A stretch of DNA of 64,000 bases from Cordia subcordata (taxonomy: Eukaryota; Streptophyta; Magnoliopsida; Boraginales; Cordiaceae): contig JAPTOF010000003.1 in NCBI GenBank assembly GCA_028554755.1, positions 10,177,501 through 10,241,500 of the forward strand, read 5' to 3'. Positions 43,852 to 54,340 of this stretch are shown in pieces. The position numbers and the translations under genes were made by a program. Position 1 is the stretch's first letter. Each line of letters begins with the position of its first letter. Under the pieces are notes generated by a model that was not told where the DNA came from, made no database searches, and was given only the letters and a program-made list of their open reading frames with translations.

Positions 43852-46800
43852 TTAGTTGATGTCACAATCCCTATCCTTGTCAAAGCCTTCCTGCTCAGAA
43901 TCTTCATTAGAGTCACATTCATCATCATAATCATCTTTCTCATCCTCTTCATCTTCTCCATCATCCTCATCTTCAAGTTCTTCATCTTCATTTATGACCC
44001 TTCTCTTTTCTGAAGAAGATTGATTTTGGGCCAACAGTGCACTTATCTCAACTTCTTCAGACTCTTCTCCTCCACCATAAAGAGTATTAGGACTATCCAA
44101 ATCGGTGTCAATATCAATGTGAATTGGCTCGGACGCTTCATCTTCTTGATAAACACCATCAATAATGTTGTTTTCATTGTCATCCAAACCAAGATATGCA
44201 GTTGTAGGAAACATTCTTCGTGCTTTAATCTTGCAAACTGCCCACCAATTCTCCCTCCCAATAGGATAAGAAGTGTAATACACTTGTTGGGCTTGAGATG
44301 CTAATATAAATGGCTCGTAAGCACTAATCCTAGATTGGTGATTTACATTTACAATGCCATATTTAGGGTGAATTACCATCCCCTTTTTGGAATCGAACCA
44401 TCTATATTTAAATAAAGTAACTAAATTAAAATCAGTATAGTGCAACCGAATGATCTCCTCAATTACACCATAATAGTCATACTCACAGTCATCATAGCAA
44501 CTACTTCGTACACACACACACCATAATTTTGTGTTTTCATCCTGTCCTTTTTCTCGGTGTGGAACTTATAACCATTTACAAAATATCCTTGATAGCTAGT
44601 AACAACTCTACCTGGACCGAGGATTAACTCCTTCAACTGAGGAATAATGTTTGTATTCCTATCTAACACCTTGGTATGACACCATCGAACCAAATTCTTT
44701 TCACGCAACTTTGCAAGATGATCATCACTAAGTGATCAATTCGTATGACGCATTTCATTGTCAAAATCCCTATGTTCATGAAAAGCACAAAAGATAGTAT
44801 TATTAACTTAAATATTGTTTATGCTTCAAAACAAAGAAACGAACTAAGATTTGAATTTTCTTACTCTACATATTGTTAAATTAATTCTTGATTACAATTA
44901 TGAAGAATGTATAACTGGGCAGCATTGAACTCTTCATCAGTCAAATACCAAAAAATCCTTTGTCCGAGTTGATGCCCTGGGTAGGTGAAAATTGAGAGTC
45001 TCTCATTTCTTTCCACTTCTCCACCATTATCATTCCTTGGAACTTGATTTCTCTTTGTAATCACATGAGACTCGAAATACTTCGAACAAAATTGAGATAT
45101 CTCTTCAATTAAGTATGCCTCTATAATGGATCCTTCCACAAAAGGCTTGTTCCTAACTTTTTTCTTTAAATTCCCCATATGCCTATATAAACATTTCATC
45201 TTAATAGATCACCACTTAACTTAATAGGCAATAAAATGTAAGTGGATAGAGAATTACCTCTCAAACACAAACATCCAACGATATTGTACAGGACCACTTA
45301 TTTTCGCTTCGTAAGGCAAATGAATTGGTAGATGTTCCATCGAGTCAAAGAATCCTAGCGAAAAGAATTTCTCAAGTTTGCAAAGGATTTCTGCGATGTT
45401 CACCTCCATCTTCTCTACATGGTTTATCTTTAAGGATGTTGCATATAAATCACGAAAGAATATACTAAGCTTAGTTATTACTTCCCATATGAGTTGTGGC
45501 AGCAAATCACGAAATGCAATCGGTAACAACCTTTCCATAAATACGAAAATCATGTGTTTTTAACCCATGGAATGTTAAATCATTCATATTGACACTTTTG
45601 GCAATATTTGATGCATAGCCATCTATAAGCTTTAGATCCTTTACCCAAATACATACTACCTTCTTTTCATTTCGTGACAAGACATATTTTGCTTTTGGCA
45701 TTTTTGTTTTGTTTGTCCTTCTATTAGAATACAAATACAACTTGTCATGGTTACAATATTCTACCACATCTTTATTAGCTTTTACATTGTCTTTACTCTT
45801 TCCTTTTACATCCATCACCGTGTTGAACATATTATTGAAAACATTTTGCTCAATGCGCATCATATCAAGATTATGTCTAATCAGATTGTTGTGCCATTAT
45901 GGCAACTCCTAAAAAATACAAATCTTGGTCCAATTATAGGACATTCCATAGCCTGGCCATTTTGATTTCCTAATGCTTTGCCAAAATTGATTATTTCATC
46001 ACCTGCCAACTGAGGTGGAGGAGGATCATGTTCAACCTTATCTTTCTTGAAAACATGTGCTAAATATAGATATGGATGGTCTTGAGGCAAAAATTGACGG
46101 TGACAATCAAAGAATGAAGCCTTACCACCATTTTTCAAGGTAAATGCCTTAGACCGCTCTATGCAATAAAGACAAGCCAATCTCCTATGAGTACTCCAAC
46201 CAGACATCATTCCATTTGCTGGAAAATCACCTATTGTCCATATTAGTGCAGCCTTCATTACAAAGTTTGTACTTGTAGACACATTATATGTGAGGGCCCC
46301 ATGATCCCACAATGTTTTTAGCTCATCTATTAATGGCCTCAAGTATACACAAAGATTGTTCTCTGGGCTATGAGGACTGGGAATGAGTAGCGTCAAGAAT
46401 AATACGGCATATTTCATACAAATGGTCAATAGAAGATTGTAAGGTGTCACATAAATGGGCCAACATGAATATGGGGTAGATTTATTACCAAATGGATTAA
46501 AACCATCTGTATATAATCCCAACCTTACATTACGAGCTTGATTAGCAAATTCCGGATAACATGAATCAAAATGCTTCCATGCTTTTCCATCTGATGGGTG
46601 GATCAATTTACCTTCTTCTCGACAAGCACGTTTATACAAAGTCATGTGTTTGGATGTTTGCTTGGACATATATAACCTTTGAAGTCTAGGCGTGATTGAG
46701 AGGTATTGCAAAATTTTGAAAAGAATGTTCTTTGTCTTCCGTTTAGATGTGTGTCGTTCCTTGTAATGCTTATGCCTACATACTTTACATGAATCAAGGC

Positions 46801-47472
46801 TATCATCATCCTTCCAATATAACTTGCAATCATTTGGACATACATCGATCTTGATATATTCAAGCCCTAATGCCTTCATCATCTTTTTGGCCTCGTAAAG
46901 TTGTCTGGCAATGTGTTAGGAGGCAACATGCTTTTCAAGTAACTAATGACTCGATCAAAACAACTCTCACTCATGTTATGCTCAGATTTAATATTCATCA
47001 ACTGTGAGATTAATGATAACGAACTATGCGTCTTATATCCTTCCCACAATGGTTGCTCTACATTCGCCAATAGTTTATAAAACTTTGCTGCATTAGGATT
47101 CGGTTCTTCTGTCTCATTCCTATCTTCCTGGTCAAATTGATGTCCAGCAGCATCAATTACCATTTCCACATATGGATTTCTTGATTCTGTTTGAATGGAT
47201 GAACTACTTTGTACGGGTACATTATCTTCCCCTTGTCTTACCCACTTAGTGTAGCCACGTAAGAATCCATTATGTAGTAGATGATTTGCCACTTCATCTT
47301 TACCCAAATAATTCCTTAATTTGCACTTTGTACAAGGACACCTGATATTCCCATTAATCACTGGCCCATTTTTGTACGCAAAATCAAGGAACTCTTTCAC
47401 ACCAGCAATATATTCATCAGTTATCCAATTATTCTTTATCCGACAATACATCCAATTTCGATCTACAGACAT
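43852..47472 (-). pseudogene. CACTA TNP2-type transposase, multi-exon, frameshifted
   Basis: The N-terminal Transposase-associated domain starts MSVDRNWMY at 47472, with CPCTKCK. The TNP2 core (46882-45881) has VCPNDCKLYW, HPSDGKAWKHFD, LGLYTDGFNPFG with the presumed first catalytic Asp, SPENNLCVYLRPLIDELK and PANGMMSGWSTH. Next comes LDMMRIEQNVFNNMFNTVMDVKGK (45863 region), then a DUF4218-type exon (ERLLPIAFRDLLP, GPVQYRWM, 45553-45254), an exon at 45199-44876, and DUF4216-type YGVIEEIIRLHY, LFKYRWFD with an acidic C-terminal tail (44708-43852). A single-base deletion at about 46897 and a break near 45890 disrupt the frame, so the gene is probably dead despite its good preservation. Confidence 0.9.
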
Positions 47473-50259
47473 TCTATCCCTAACAAAGTTGAATAATCAT
47501 AAATTAAACCCATGTCTAGAAGCCTATATATGCATTTGTTCAATTATTTGAGAGGAGAATATAAATTTAAAGACTAATAATAGCTTGTTTGCTCGTTTAC
47601 TCCCAATTTATTATTTATTTTTATTTTTTATTTTCATTTTTATTTTTTTATTTTTATTTTTTCACTTTTCATCATTTTTTTTAATGTTTAACATTTTAAT
47701 GAAAAGATCTATGATCTCTTCCAAACAATCTGTTAAACAAGTTTTAAATCAAAAAGAGATGCACATATCACAAGTAATGAAACTTATAAAAGATTTTCTT
47801 ATTGCAACAAAAGGAATTCTAATTGCAAAACACAAATATAGCTACCATTATTCAATCACAAAATTTTTATTAAAAATGACAAAATTTCACGTCACTAAAT
47901 CATGGATTTCTTATAGTGATTACACGAAACTATCACTATATTCACCGGCAAAGCAGGATACACAAACTATCTATACAATTATAGCAAAATTTTGCAACCG
48001 AAGAAAGTAATATTCAACACGCAATTTTTGAGCTCTAGTGGTATAGAAACTAGCCAATTAATTCAAGGGGAAGGAGGATATTAATTGTATTATACTGCTT
48101 TCTTTGCATCAATGTTGGTCAAATTACCTTTTTTTTAATACCATATATAGAAGACCACACAAGTTCCATCAGTACAAAAAAAGGCCATTTCAAAACAATG
48201 TGCCACCGGATGGAAATTTAATTGAGGAGCTTTCTTGTTAACCATATCAACTACTAGAAAAGTGCAATAATTAAGTATATTCTGGTAAATGCTAGATATG
48301 TTTTAAGCATTACCTCAAATAAGTGATCCAAAAAGAAGTGCGACAAAGAACCAACTGACACCAACAAGAAGCGCTGCCTCCTTGTAAGTGGCACCTACAC
48401 CATGAAATAGAAAAATAGTCGAAGCCAAAATAAGAAATGAGCTTAATCATTTCTTCCACATAAAAATTATATTTTACTCATTGAAAGGCTTCTTTTTTCC
48501 CAGCTCAACATGTCACTCGTTATTAATTGTTTATTTATTCCTAGATTTGGCTAGGAATAGGATATCCCACCCACTGACTACATATATCACTATTGCAATG
48601 ATAAGAGCTTCTCTTTCTTTCTTTTTTCTTTTTCCCGTCATATGGCCTATATACATTGGCTTTTGTTTAGAAAAAAAGTACTTTTTTATATATGATAAAT
48701 TGATAATATTATCTTATTGGGTATTTTATTAAATTTAGTTGGACTATGACTTTAAATAAAGTATGATGACAAGGCAGAAAGGTGATTGAGTGGAAAATGC
48801 ATGGTGAGGAGGGATCATACCACTTGGAAAAAAAAGAAAAAACTAATAATGGAGCTTATGCCTTGGCAATGTCATGTTGCATTGAGATACATAGTGGCTT
48901 ACTCTCTGAACTATTCTCTCAACAAGTATTTCATTAGAGTACTTAGCCCCCAAAAAAAAAAGTGTTTCATTAAAGAATTGTTTATCATCGTACCATATAT
49001 ACTACGCTTAAAAATACTATATGACTAGTATAAATACACATAAGCTAACTAATTTTCATATTCCATCACTTAAAGTTGCATACATAAAGAATCACCAAAC
49101 TAGTTTGATTTCATGTTTGGTGAATTATTTTAATTTCTATTTGAAATTTAATCAATCACCACACTAGTTTGACCATCCTCTTTTTTGTTGTTTCGACCAC
49201 TTTTGGGCCTCTTGTGTTTAGTGATTATTGAAAAAATTAGTAGTCCTTTTTAATATATGGAAGTATAAATAAATTATCTGAGCCAAAAAAAAAAAAAAGA
49301 AAGAGTAAACTCTCAAATGTAATGGTCCACTAACAAATACTGCATAATAACATAGCATTATGACTGAAAGCCTCAAACATGATAGCCCACAAGAACAAAA
49401 GCTGCAACTAATCGAGCCCAATCCACTACGTGTTTAGACTAGCAAACACTAACAAAGTCCAATTAAGATGGCTAGAACCCAAAGATACACAATGCCAAAA
49501 ATTGATTTGCCCAAAAAGTCAGCCTGAAACCACAAATCTTAAACCCAAAAATGAACAACAGATGAAAAACCCAATTAAATTGCACATTTTTATATTTACA
49601 TTGTTTTACAAAACTTAAGAGTTTTTTTTTTTTTGAGTTGTCCGTGTCCTAAAAGAAATTAAATCCAACAATTATTGTTATATGGAAGATTTTCCTATAA
49701 ACCTACATGCCATAGGAGACACAGTAATAACATATCAATGGTGTGGGAAAATTTTCCATTCGAAAAAGAAAGAATAAAATCACTAAGCCATAAAGTATTA
49801 GATTTTCCTATTTGTAATTTAATTAGGAAATAAGAGAAGAATTAAGAAATAATACAAGGATATTACTTTAAAGGGTTTACTGTAGGAATTTCAATATTCA
49901 AAAGGCAAGATTTTCATTGATAAGGCACCAATTTCTCCATTTTGAAAAATTTGACTGAATAACTAAAAATCATAACAACAACATGAGTTAAGCATTAATA
50001 AGCGCTTAATTGCTAAATGCTTATTCATAAAACATAGTTGAAACTACATGAAGCATTACCTTAAGTGAGACTTGAGGGTGGCAGAAGCAAGAAGAAAAGG
50101 CCACGATTCTTGATTGGAAAAGAAAACTTAAAACAACAATGGCTTTAGATAGGAAATTAAAAGCTTTAGATATAGAAAGAAGATAAAAGAAGCAAAAATG
50201 GTGAGCTGAAACAAGCAAGAGACGATTGACACGAAAAAAGGGAAAACCTGGTAACTCAC
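47473..50259 (-). other. CACTA 5' intron or spacer
   Basis: No coding frame is supported between the transposase N-terminus and the GC-rich exon. The stretch includes a T/A low-complexity run at 47609-47669. A TIR-like ACTACTAGAAAAG at 48250 has no visible partner. A transcript from the right-hand promoter would have to splice over it. Confidence 0.5.
47609..47669. repeat. TTTTTATT low-complexity tract
   Basis: About 60 bp of imperfect TTATTTTTATTTTT repeats, read as a leucine/phenylalanine-rich frame by chance. Confidence 0.9.
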
Positions 50260-50540
50260 CTCAGAATGTCGCGGTGGTGGCAGCGACGACATCGGCGGCA
50301 GTGAACATTGTAGTGGTGGGTAAGGTGGTCGCGAGTAGGGGATCTTTTCCCAGGGAAGAGGGTGTGTAGTCGCAGGTGCTGGATCCACGAGAGGGCGTGT
50401 TCGTGGGTAAGTGTGGTTAAGGATGAGGGGAGAGGGGGAGGGGAAGGGGGTCGCTAAAAGGGGGTGGTTTTGAGAGGTGAAGGGCGGGGGTTGGGGGGTG
50501 GTCGGTGGGGATTTTAGGGTTGAGGGGTAGGAAGGAGACA
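50260..50540 (-). promoter_or_regulatory. GC-rich first exon/5' leader of the CACTA transposase
   Basis: On the minus strand a C-rich leader with many CCCC and CCACC words ends in TCTGAG and a consensus splice donor GTGAGT (donor at 50259). It stands out from the AT-rich surroundings and lies downstream of a TA repeat. Its position near the right end fits the transcription start of En/Spm-type genes. A 143-codon proline-rich frame (50559-50128) runs through the donor and is not considered a protein. Confidence 0.5.
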
Positions 50541-50557
50541 AATATATATATATATAC

Positions 50558-50589
<32 letters not shown>

Positions 50590-50590
50590 T
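50539..50590. repeat. (AT)n/(ATAC) microsatellite
   Basis: ATATATATATATACATATATAT-type repeat next to the GC-rich exon. Confidence 0.92.
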
Positions 50591-52424
50591 TGGATAGAAA
50601 ATCAAATTTGATGTGCTGGTCAATTTTTTCTTGAAATTATTGGGTAAACTTTAAAAATTTTCTTTCCTTTTTTGAATTTCTTGATAAAAGTTAAACTTTT
50701 TTGTTTTTGTAAAATATACTAAACTTATAACAATAGGTTGGATTTGGTTTTAAATTAAATTGGATCCATTGCCATCTTAGGCTTGTTTGGCAAAATTAGC
50801 TGTTAGAGTAGCTAATAGCTGTTTAATTAGTTGATAGCGACTGTATTTTAGTTGTTAATTGATAATTGTTTAACTAGCTGATTGAACAAAATATATTCGA
50901 TAAAATTAGTTATTGGATTAGCTAATAAATGTAAAATGGCATAAAAAGGCATTTGAATCACGTTATTATTATTATACTTATGATGATTATTATTATTAAA
51001 TATGATAATTTATTTTATAATTAGATATATATTTCTTATAAGAATATTTTGTTATTATTAAATATGATAATTTATTTTAAATTAGATATATTTTTCTTAT
51101 AAGAACATTTTATTATTAACGCATAATAAATTTAATTTTTTGACAAGTTAATTTTATTAATATTATAAAAAATCTTTTATTATAGATATATTTTTTAATT
51201 GATTGAAAATTTATATTCTGAAAGAAAAATAATAAATGAATGAATAAAACCTACATCTTTTTATATACATTTTGATGTGGATAGAATTTGAAATTAATTT
51301 TTATGTTATTTTATATTTATATTTGTGAAAAAGTATTTTATTGCAGATATATTTATATTTATAGTTTGGATTTGATTTTGAATTTTTTACACTAAACTAA
51401 AAAATTTGAATAAAATATATTTTTAAATAATTAAGACACTAGATTTAGGCACCAAAGTTAAAAAAGAACTTTTTGACTATAAATAAATTTTTATTATGCT
51501 TGAAAGCATAGCTAATCATAAGTTATTTTCTATTATGCTAGCATTATTATACTTAGAAATGTAACTAATATCTATTATACTTAGAAGCGTAACTAATATT
51601 TTATTTTGCTTAGAAGTGCAATTAATTTTATGTAGTATGAATTTTGTAAAAGGGAATCTCAATTGAGGTGCAACTATAAATATTATCATGGCTTTCTTTT
51701 TATCTCACAAACATGCATCATATCATATTTTTAGAAACTCAGACATTATGCCCAGAGCAATTAGCTTAATAGCAAAATGTAATGTTAAATAGTAAATAGT
51801 TTATGTTCAATGGAGTAATGGCTAGTCTGGATTGTGTTTTTTTATAAGTGAAAAAAGTACTGAAAAACTTAAATATTTTATTGTTGAAGAAAATTGAAAT
51901 GCAACTATTTTTAAAATTTATTTAAATACTTATTGTAAAAAGTATGAAAAGAAAATCAATCCAAATAAGTCATAAGATAAACTCATATCAATTACGCTCT
52001 CATAATAACATGATAGATAAAAATTAACCATTTATATGCATATAATATTATCACAACCATTCATGAAATTCTAATCTAAAAAAATTAATCAGCTAAAATA
52101 TAATTAAGCTAAATATGGCTAGAGCTAAACAAGTACGTACTCCCTTCGCGAACCTTTAAAACATTTTTTATGAGTTGATAGAAAAATTTTGTTCTAAAGA
52201 ATTAAGGGAAATGATCAGATAGCAATTTGTTGTGAATAAAAAGAAAATAAAAATAAAAATTAGATATTAAAGGTAAAAATTAAAAAATTAAAAAAATTAT
52301 AAATTTAAAAATTAAAGATTATAAAATAAAAATTATATAAACCAAATAAGAATAGGATCTAAAATATTTGCATTTTCTTAAACTAGATTTTCCCTTCACT
52401 TTTTCTTTTTTAAATTTTAAATTA
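50591..52424. other. AT-rich CACTA interior without genes
   Basis: Very AT-rich, no frame supported. GGCTTGTTTGGCAAAATTAGC at about 50782 looks like the start of a MITE, and AGCTAAACAAGTACG near 52120 is a possible decayed other end, but the pair is too diverged to call. Confidence 0.45.
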
Positions 52425-52723
52425 TTGACCGATTTACAAATCGGTCGCTAAATTTAGCGACCGTCCAAATATCGGTCGCTAAATTTAGCGACTATTTTGT
52501 TTCGTTCGCTAATTTAGTGACTGAATGTAAGTCGGTCGCCAATTTAGCGACTGAAAGAAAACAGTCACTAAAATTTAGCCATCGATATTACTATTGGTTG
52601 CTAAAAACAGTAAAAAATTATATATAGCGACTAAAATTTGTTCGGTCGCTAAATCTATAAATTAGCGACCGATATCGAGCGGTTGCTAATTTTTAGTCAC
52701 TAAAAGCCAGTTTTCTAGTAGTG
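52425..52723. repeat. Right terminal and subterminal repeats of CACTA
   Basis: Palindromic words such as TCGGTCGCTAAATTTAGCGACCG at 52441-52466 and several single TTAGCGACCG/CGGTCGCTAA copies precede the terminal repeat. Same motif family as the left end. Confidence 0.9.
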
Positions 52724-52726
52724 TCT

Positions 52727-53195
52727 AAATTCCTTGTCCTGATTGACGTAGCTAGATGATAAGCTGAACGTACTATGAACACACTAAACATAGAATAGTG
52801 CCAAGTCAAATGATCAGGAGGTAATAAAGATAAAAGGCTTAAAGGAATTCTTAAGATCATATCCACCTTAGAGTCTGTAAATAGTTTGCTTAAGCAATTC
52901 TATATTCCACAAGCATTTCTCAAAGTCAATAAGATTAGTTGCCTTGGCTTCTGGCCAGTTATGCCTCATTGGACTAAAGGGTTTCAAACTTGAAGGCAAT
53001 TGAATACATTTCTCTCTCCAACCATTCACTTTCTACCAACCAGCACCATTCTGACACTGAAGTTTGGTATTTTATCGGCTTCATAGATTCTCATGCTAGA
53101 ATTAGACGGCTCTATATTTTGAAATGCTATCCTCTAAAACTTGGGAAGGGAGATAAGTGATTCATTATACACAATCTAGCTCGCAAAAATAAAAC
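52727..53195 (-). pseudogene. L1-type LINE ORF2, part upstream of the CACTA insertion
   Basis: The minus strand reads RIPLSL...PPDHLTWHYS and FSVFIVRSAYHLATS near 52870-52730. This is the block just before the zinc-finger region in plant LINE ORF2, and it continues at 38591 once the CACTA element is removed. NLIDFEKCLWN-like sequence lies further upstream. The reverse-transcriptase core itself is not found; the remnant fades before the MITE at 53199. Confidence 0.75.
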
Positions 53196-53198
53196 TCA

Positions 53199-53319
53199 GA
53201 GGGTGTTTGGCTTTGCTTATTTAGTGCTTATAAGCACCTAAATAGTAAAAAAGCATGTGAGAGGGTGCTTTTTTCTATGTACTTATAAGCACGCAAAATA
53301 AGCAAAGCCAAACACCCTC
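53199..53319. mobile_element. Palindromic MITE (121 bp)
   Basis: Ends GAGGGTGTTTGGCTTTGCTT and its complement form about 25-bp terminal inverted repeats, with further pairing inward (GTGCTTATAAGCAC). A 3-bp TCA is present on both sides (53196-53198, 53320-53322), fitting a Tourist/Harbinger-type 3-bp duplication, although the usual target is TTA or TAA. Confidence 0.8.
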
Positions 53320-53439
53320 TCAATAATTTTTTGACCACTTACAAGAAATAGCTTGAATTCGAAATCATTGCCAAATTTGCCAAGTACCGTTTCTATCACC
53401 ATCTACCTTACCAGTTCACCAACAACGCGTAAAAATGTC

Positions 53440-54340
53440 TACTCAATCATCAGGGGCCAATCCCTTGAAAATGGAACTTCCGAAGCAACTCAAGCCAAGA
53501 TATCTATTTTTTGGCTTCTTATGAATTCTTTGCCTCACTGAAAGGCGATTTTGACGTTGTTGAATAAAGCTCAAGTGCCTACAAACATTTTGGTGGATGA
53601 GGCTAACAAAGCCTGGGTTGAGAGTCTACGAGACGAGACTATGAACAAGCTATTCAAATATTTTTACATTTATGACATTTAGGGGAAGTAGGAGTAGGAC
53701 CAGTCATCATTAATCATACCCATCTCCACTCCACCGTAGAACTGGTCTGTCATTATCGATCCCATTGCCACCAAGGAAGAACTAGTCGAGAATTTTGGTT
53801 ACTCTGAGTTTGAGTCCTTTTATTTCCTTTTTTATTGGTGTAAGGAGTCGTTTGATTTTGAGGCCATAACCCTCGATAAACTTGCTGATTTTATTCTTCC
53901 TGAAAACATATTTATGAAATTCTTTCTAGTTTTGATTTTGGTTACTAATGTTAATGATGATTAATTGGTTCATTATTTAAATAATGAAACTAATAATGAA
54001 TCATCGGAAGGCCTAAAGTTTGAAGATAAGAAATTCTTAAAGGAGTTGACCAAACAGAAAAAGGAAAATCCTCAAGATTATGCACAACCTACCATGGATA
54101 GAACGGAGATTATTAACTTAGGTACTGATGAGGAGATCAAGGAGGTCAAGATTGAGACCATCTTATCCCTTCAAAAAGGGTGCAGTTGATAGTCCTTCTG
54201 TAGAATTTTTTTTATATTTTCACATGGTCTTAGAGTGATATGCCACAGATTGATCCAGAAACTAAGAAGCATAGGATCCATACATTTGTCCAGATGCTAA
54301 GCCAGTGAAGTAGAAGTAGCCCTCGCACCTCCATTAAAAC
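53440..54340 (+). pseudogene. Ty3/gypsy (Tat/Ogre-type) gag-pol fragment
   Basis: AKISIFWLLMNS...ILTLLNKAQVPTNILVDEA at 53490-53610 resembles the stretch before the protease of Tat/Ogre elements. RTEIINLGTDEEIKEVKIETIL (54100-54165), then FTWS-SDMPQIDPE and HRIHTF/PDAKPVK around 54215-54320 are the entry to the reverse transcriptase. Stops, a frameshift in HRIHTF-PDAKPVK and missing blocks show heavy decay and internal deletion. Same strand as LTR D2, but relation to it is unproven. Confidence 0.72.

Larger units (their letters stand above)
38592..52723 (-). mobile_element. CACTA (En/Spm) transposon, 14.1 kb
   Basis: Left end CACTACTAGAAAATT and right end, in complement, CACTACTAGAAAACT share a 13-bp perfect terminal inverted repeat. 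The 3-bp target TCT is duplicated (38589-38591 and 52724-52726). Subterminal arrays of GGTCGCTAA/TCGGTCGGTAA words lie at both ends. It carries a TNP2-type transposase and a TNPA/Transposase_24-type second gene, both on the minus strand, and a GC-rich first exon near the right end. It interrupts a LINE, whose frame resumes on each side. A gypsy solo LTR adds 2.1 kb, so the original length was about 12 kb. Confidence 0.96.

Noticed and set aside
47585..48010. 141-codon ORF beginning with an F/L-rich stretch
   Set aside because: The start is a TTTTTATT low-complexity tract and the rest resembles nothing; it also runs opposite to the CACTA genes.
50128..50559. 143-codon proline-rich ORF
   Set aside because: It is a translation of a C-rich leader and crosses a consensus splice donor and an AT repeat; no family resemblance.
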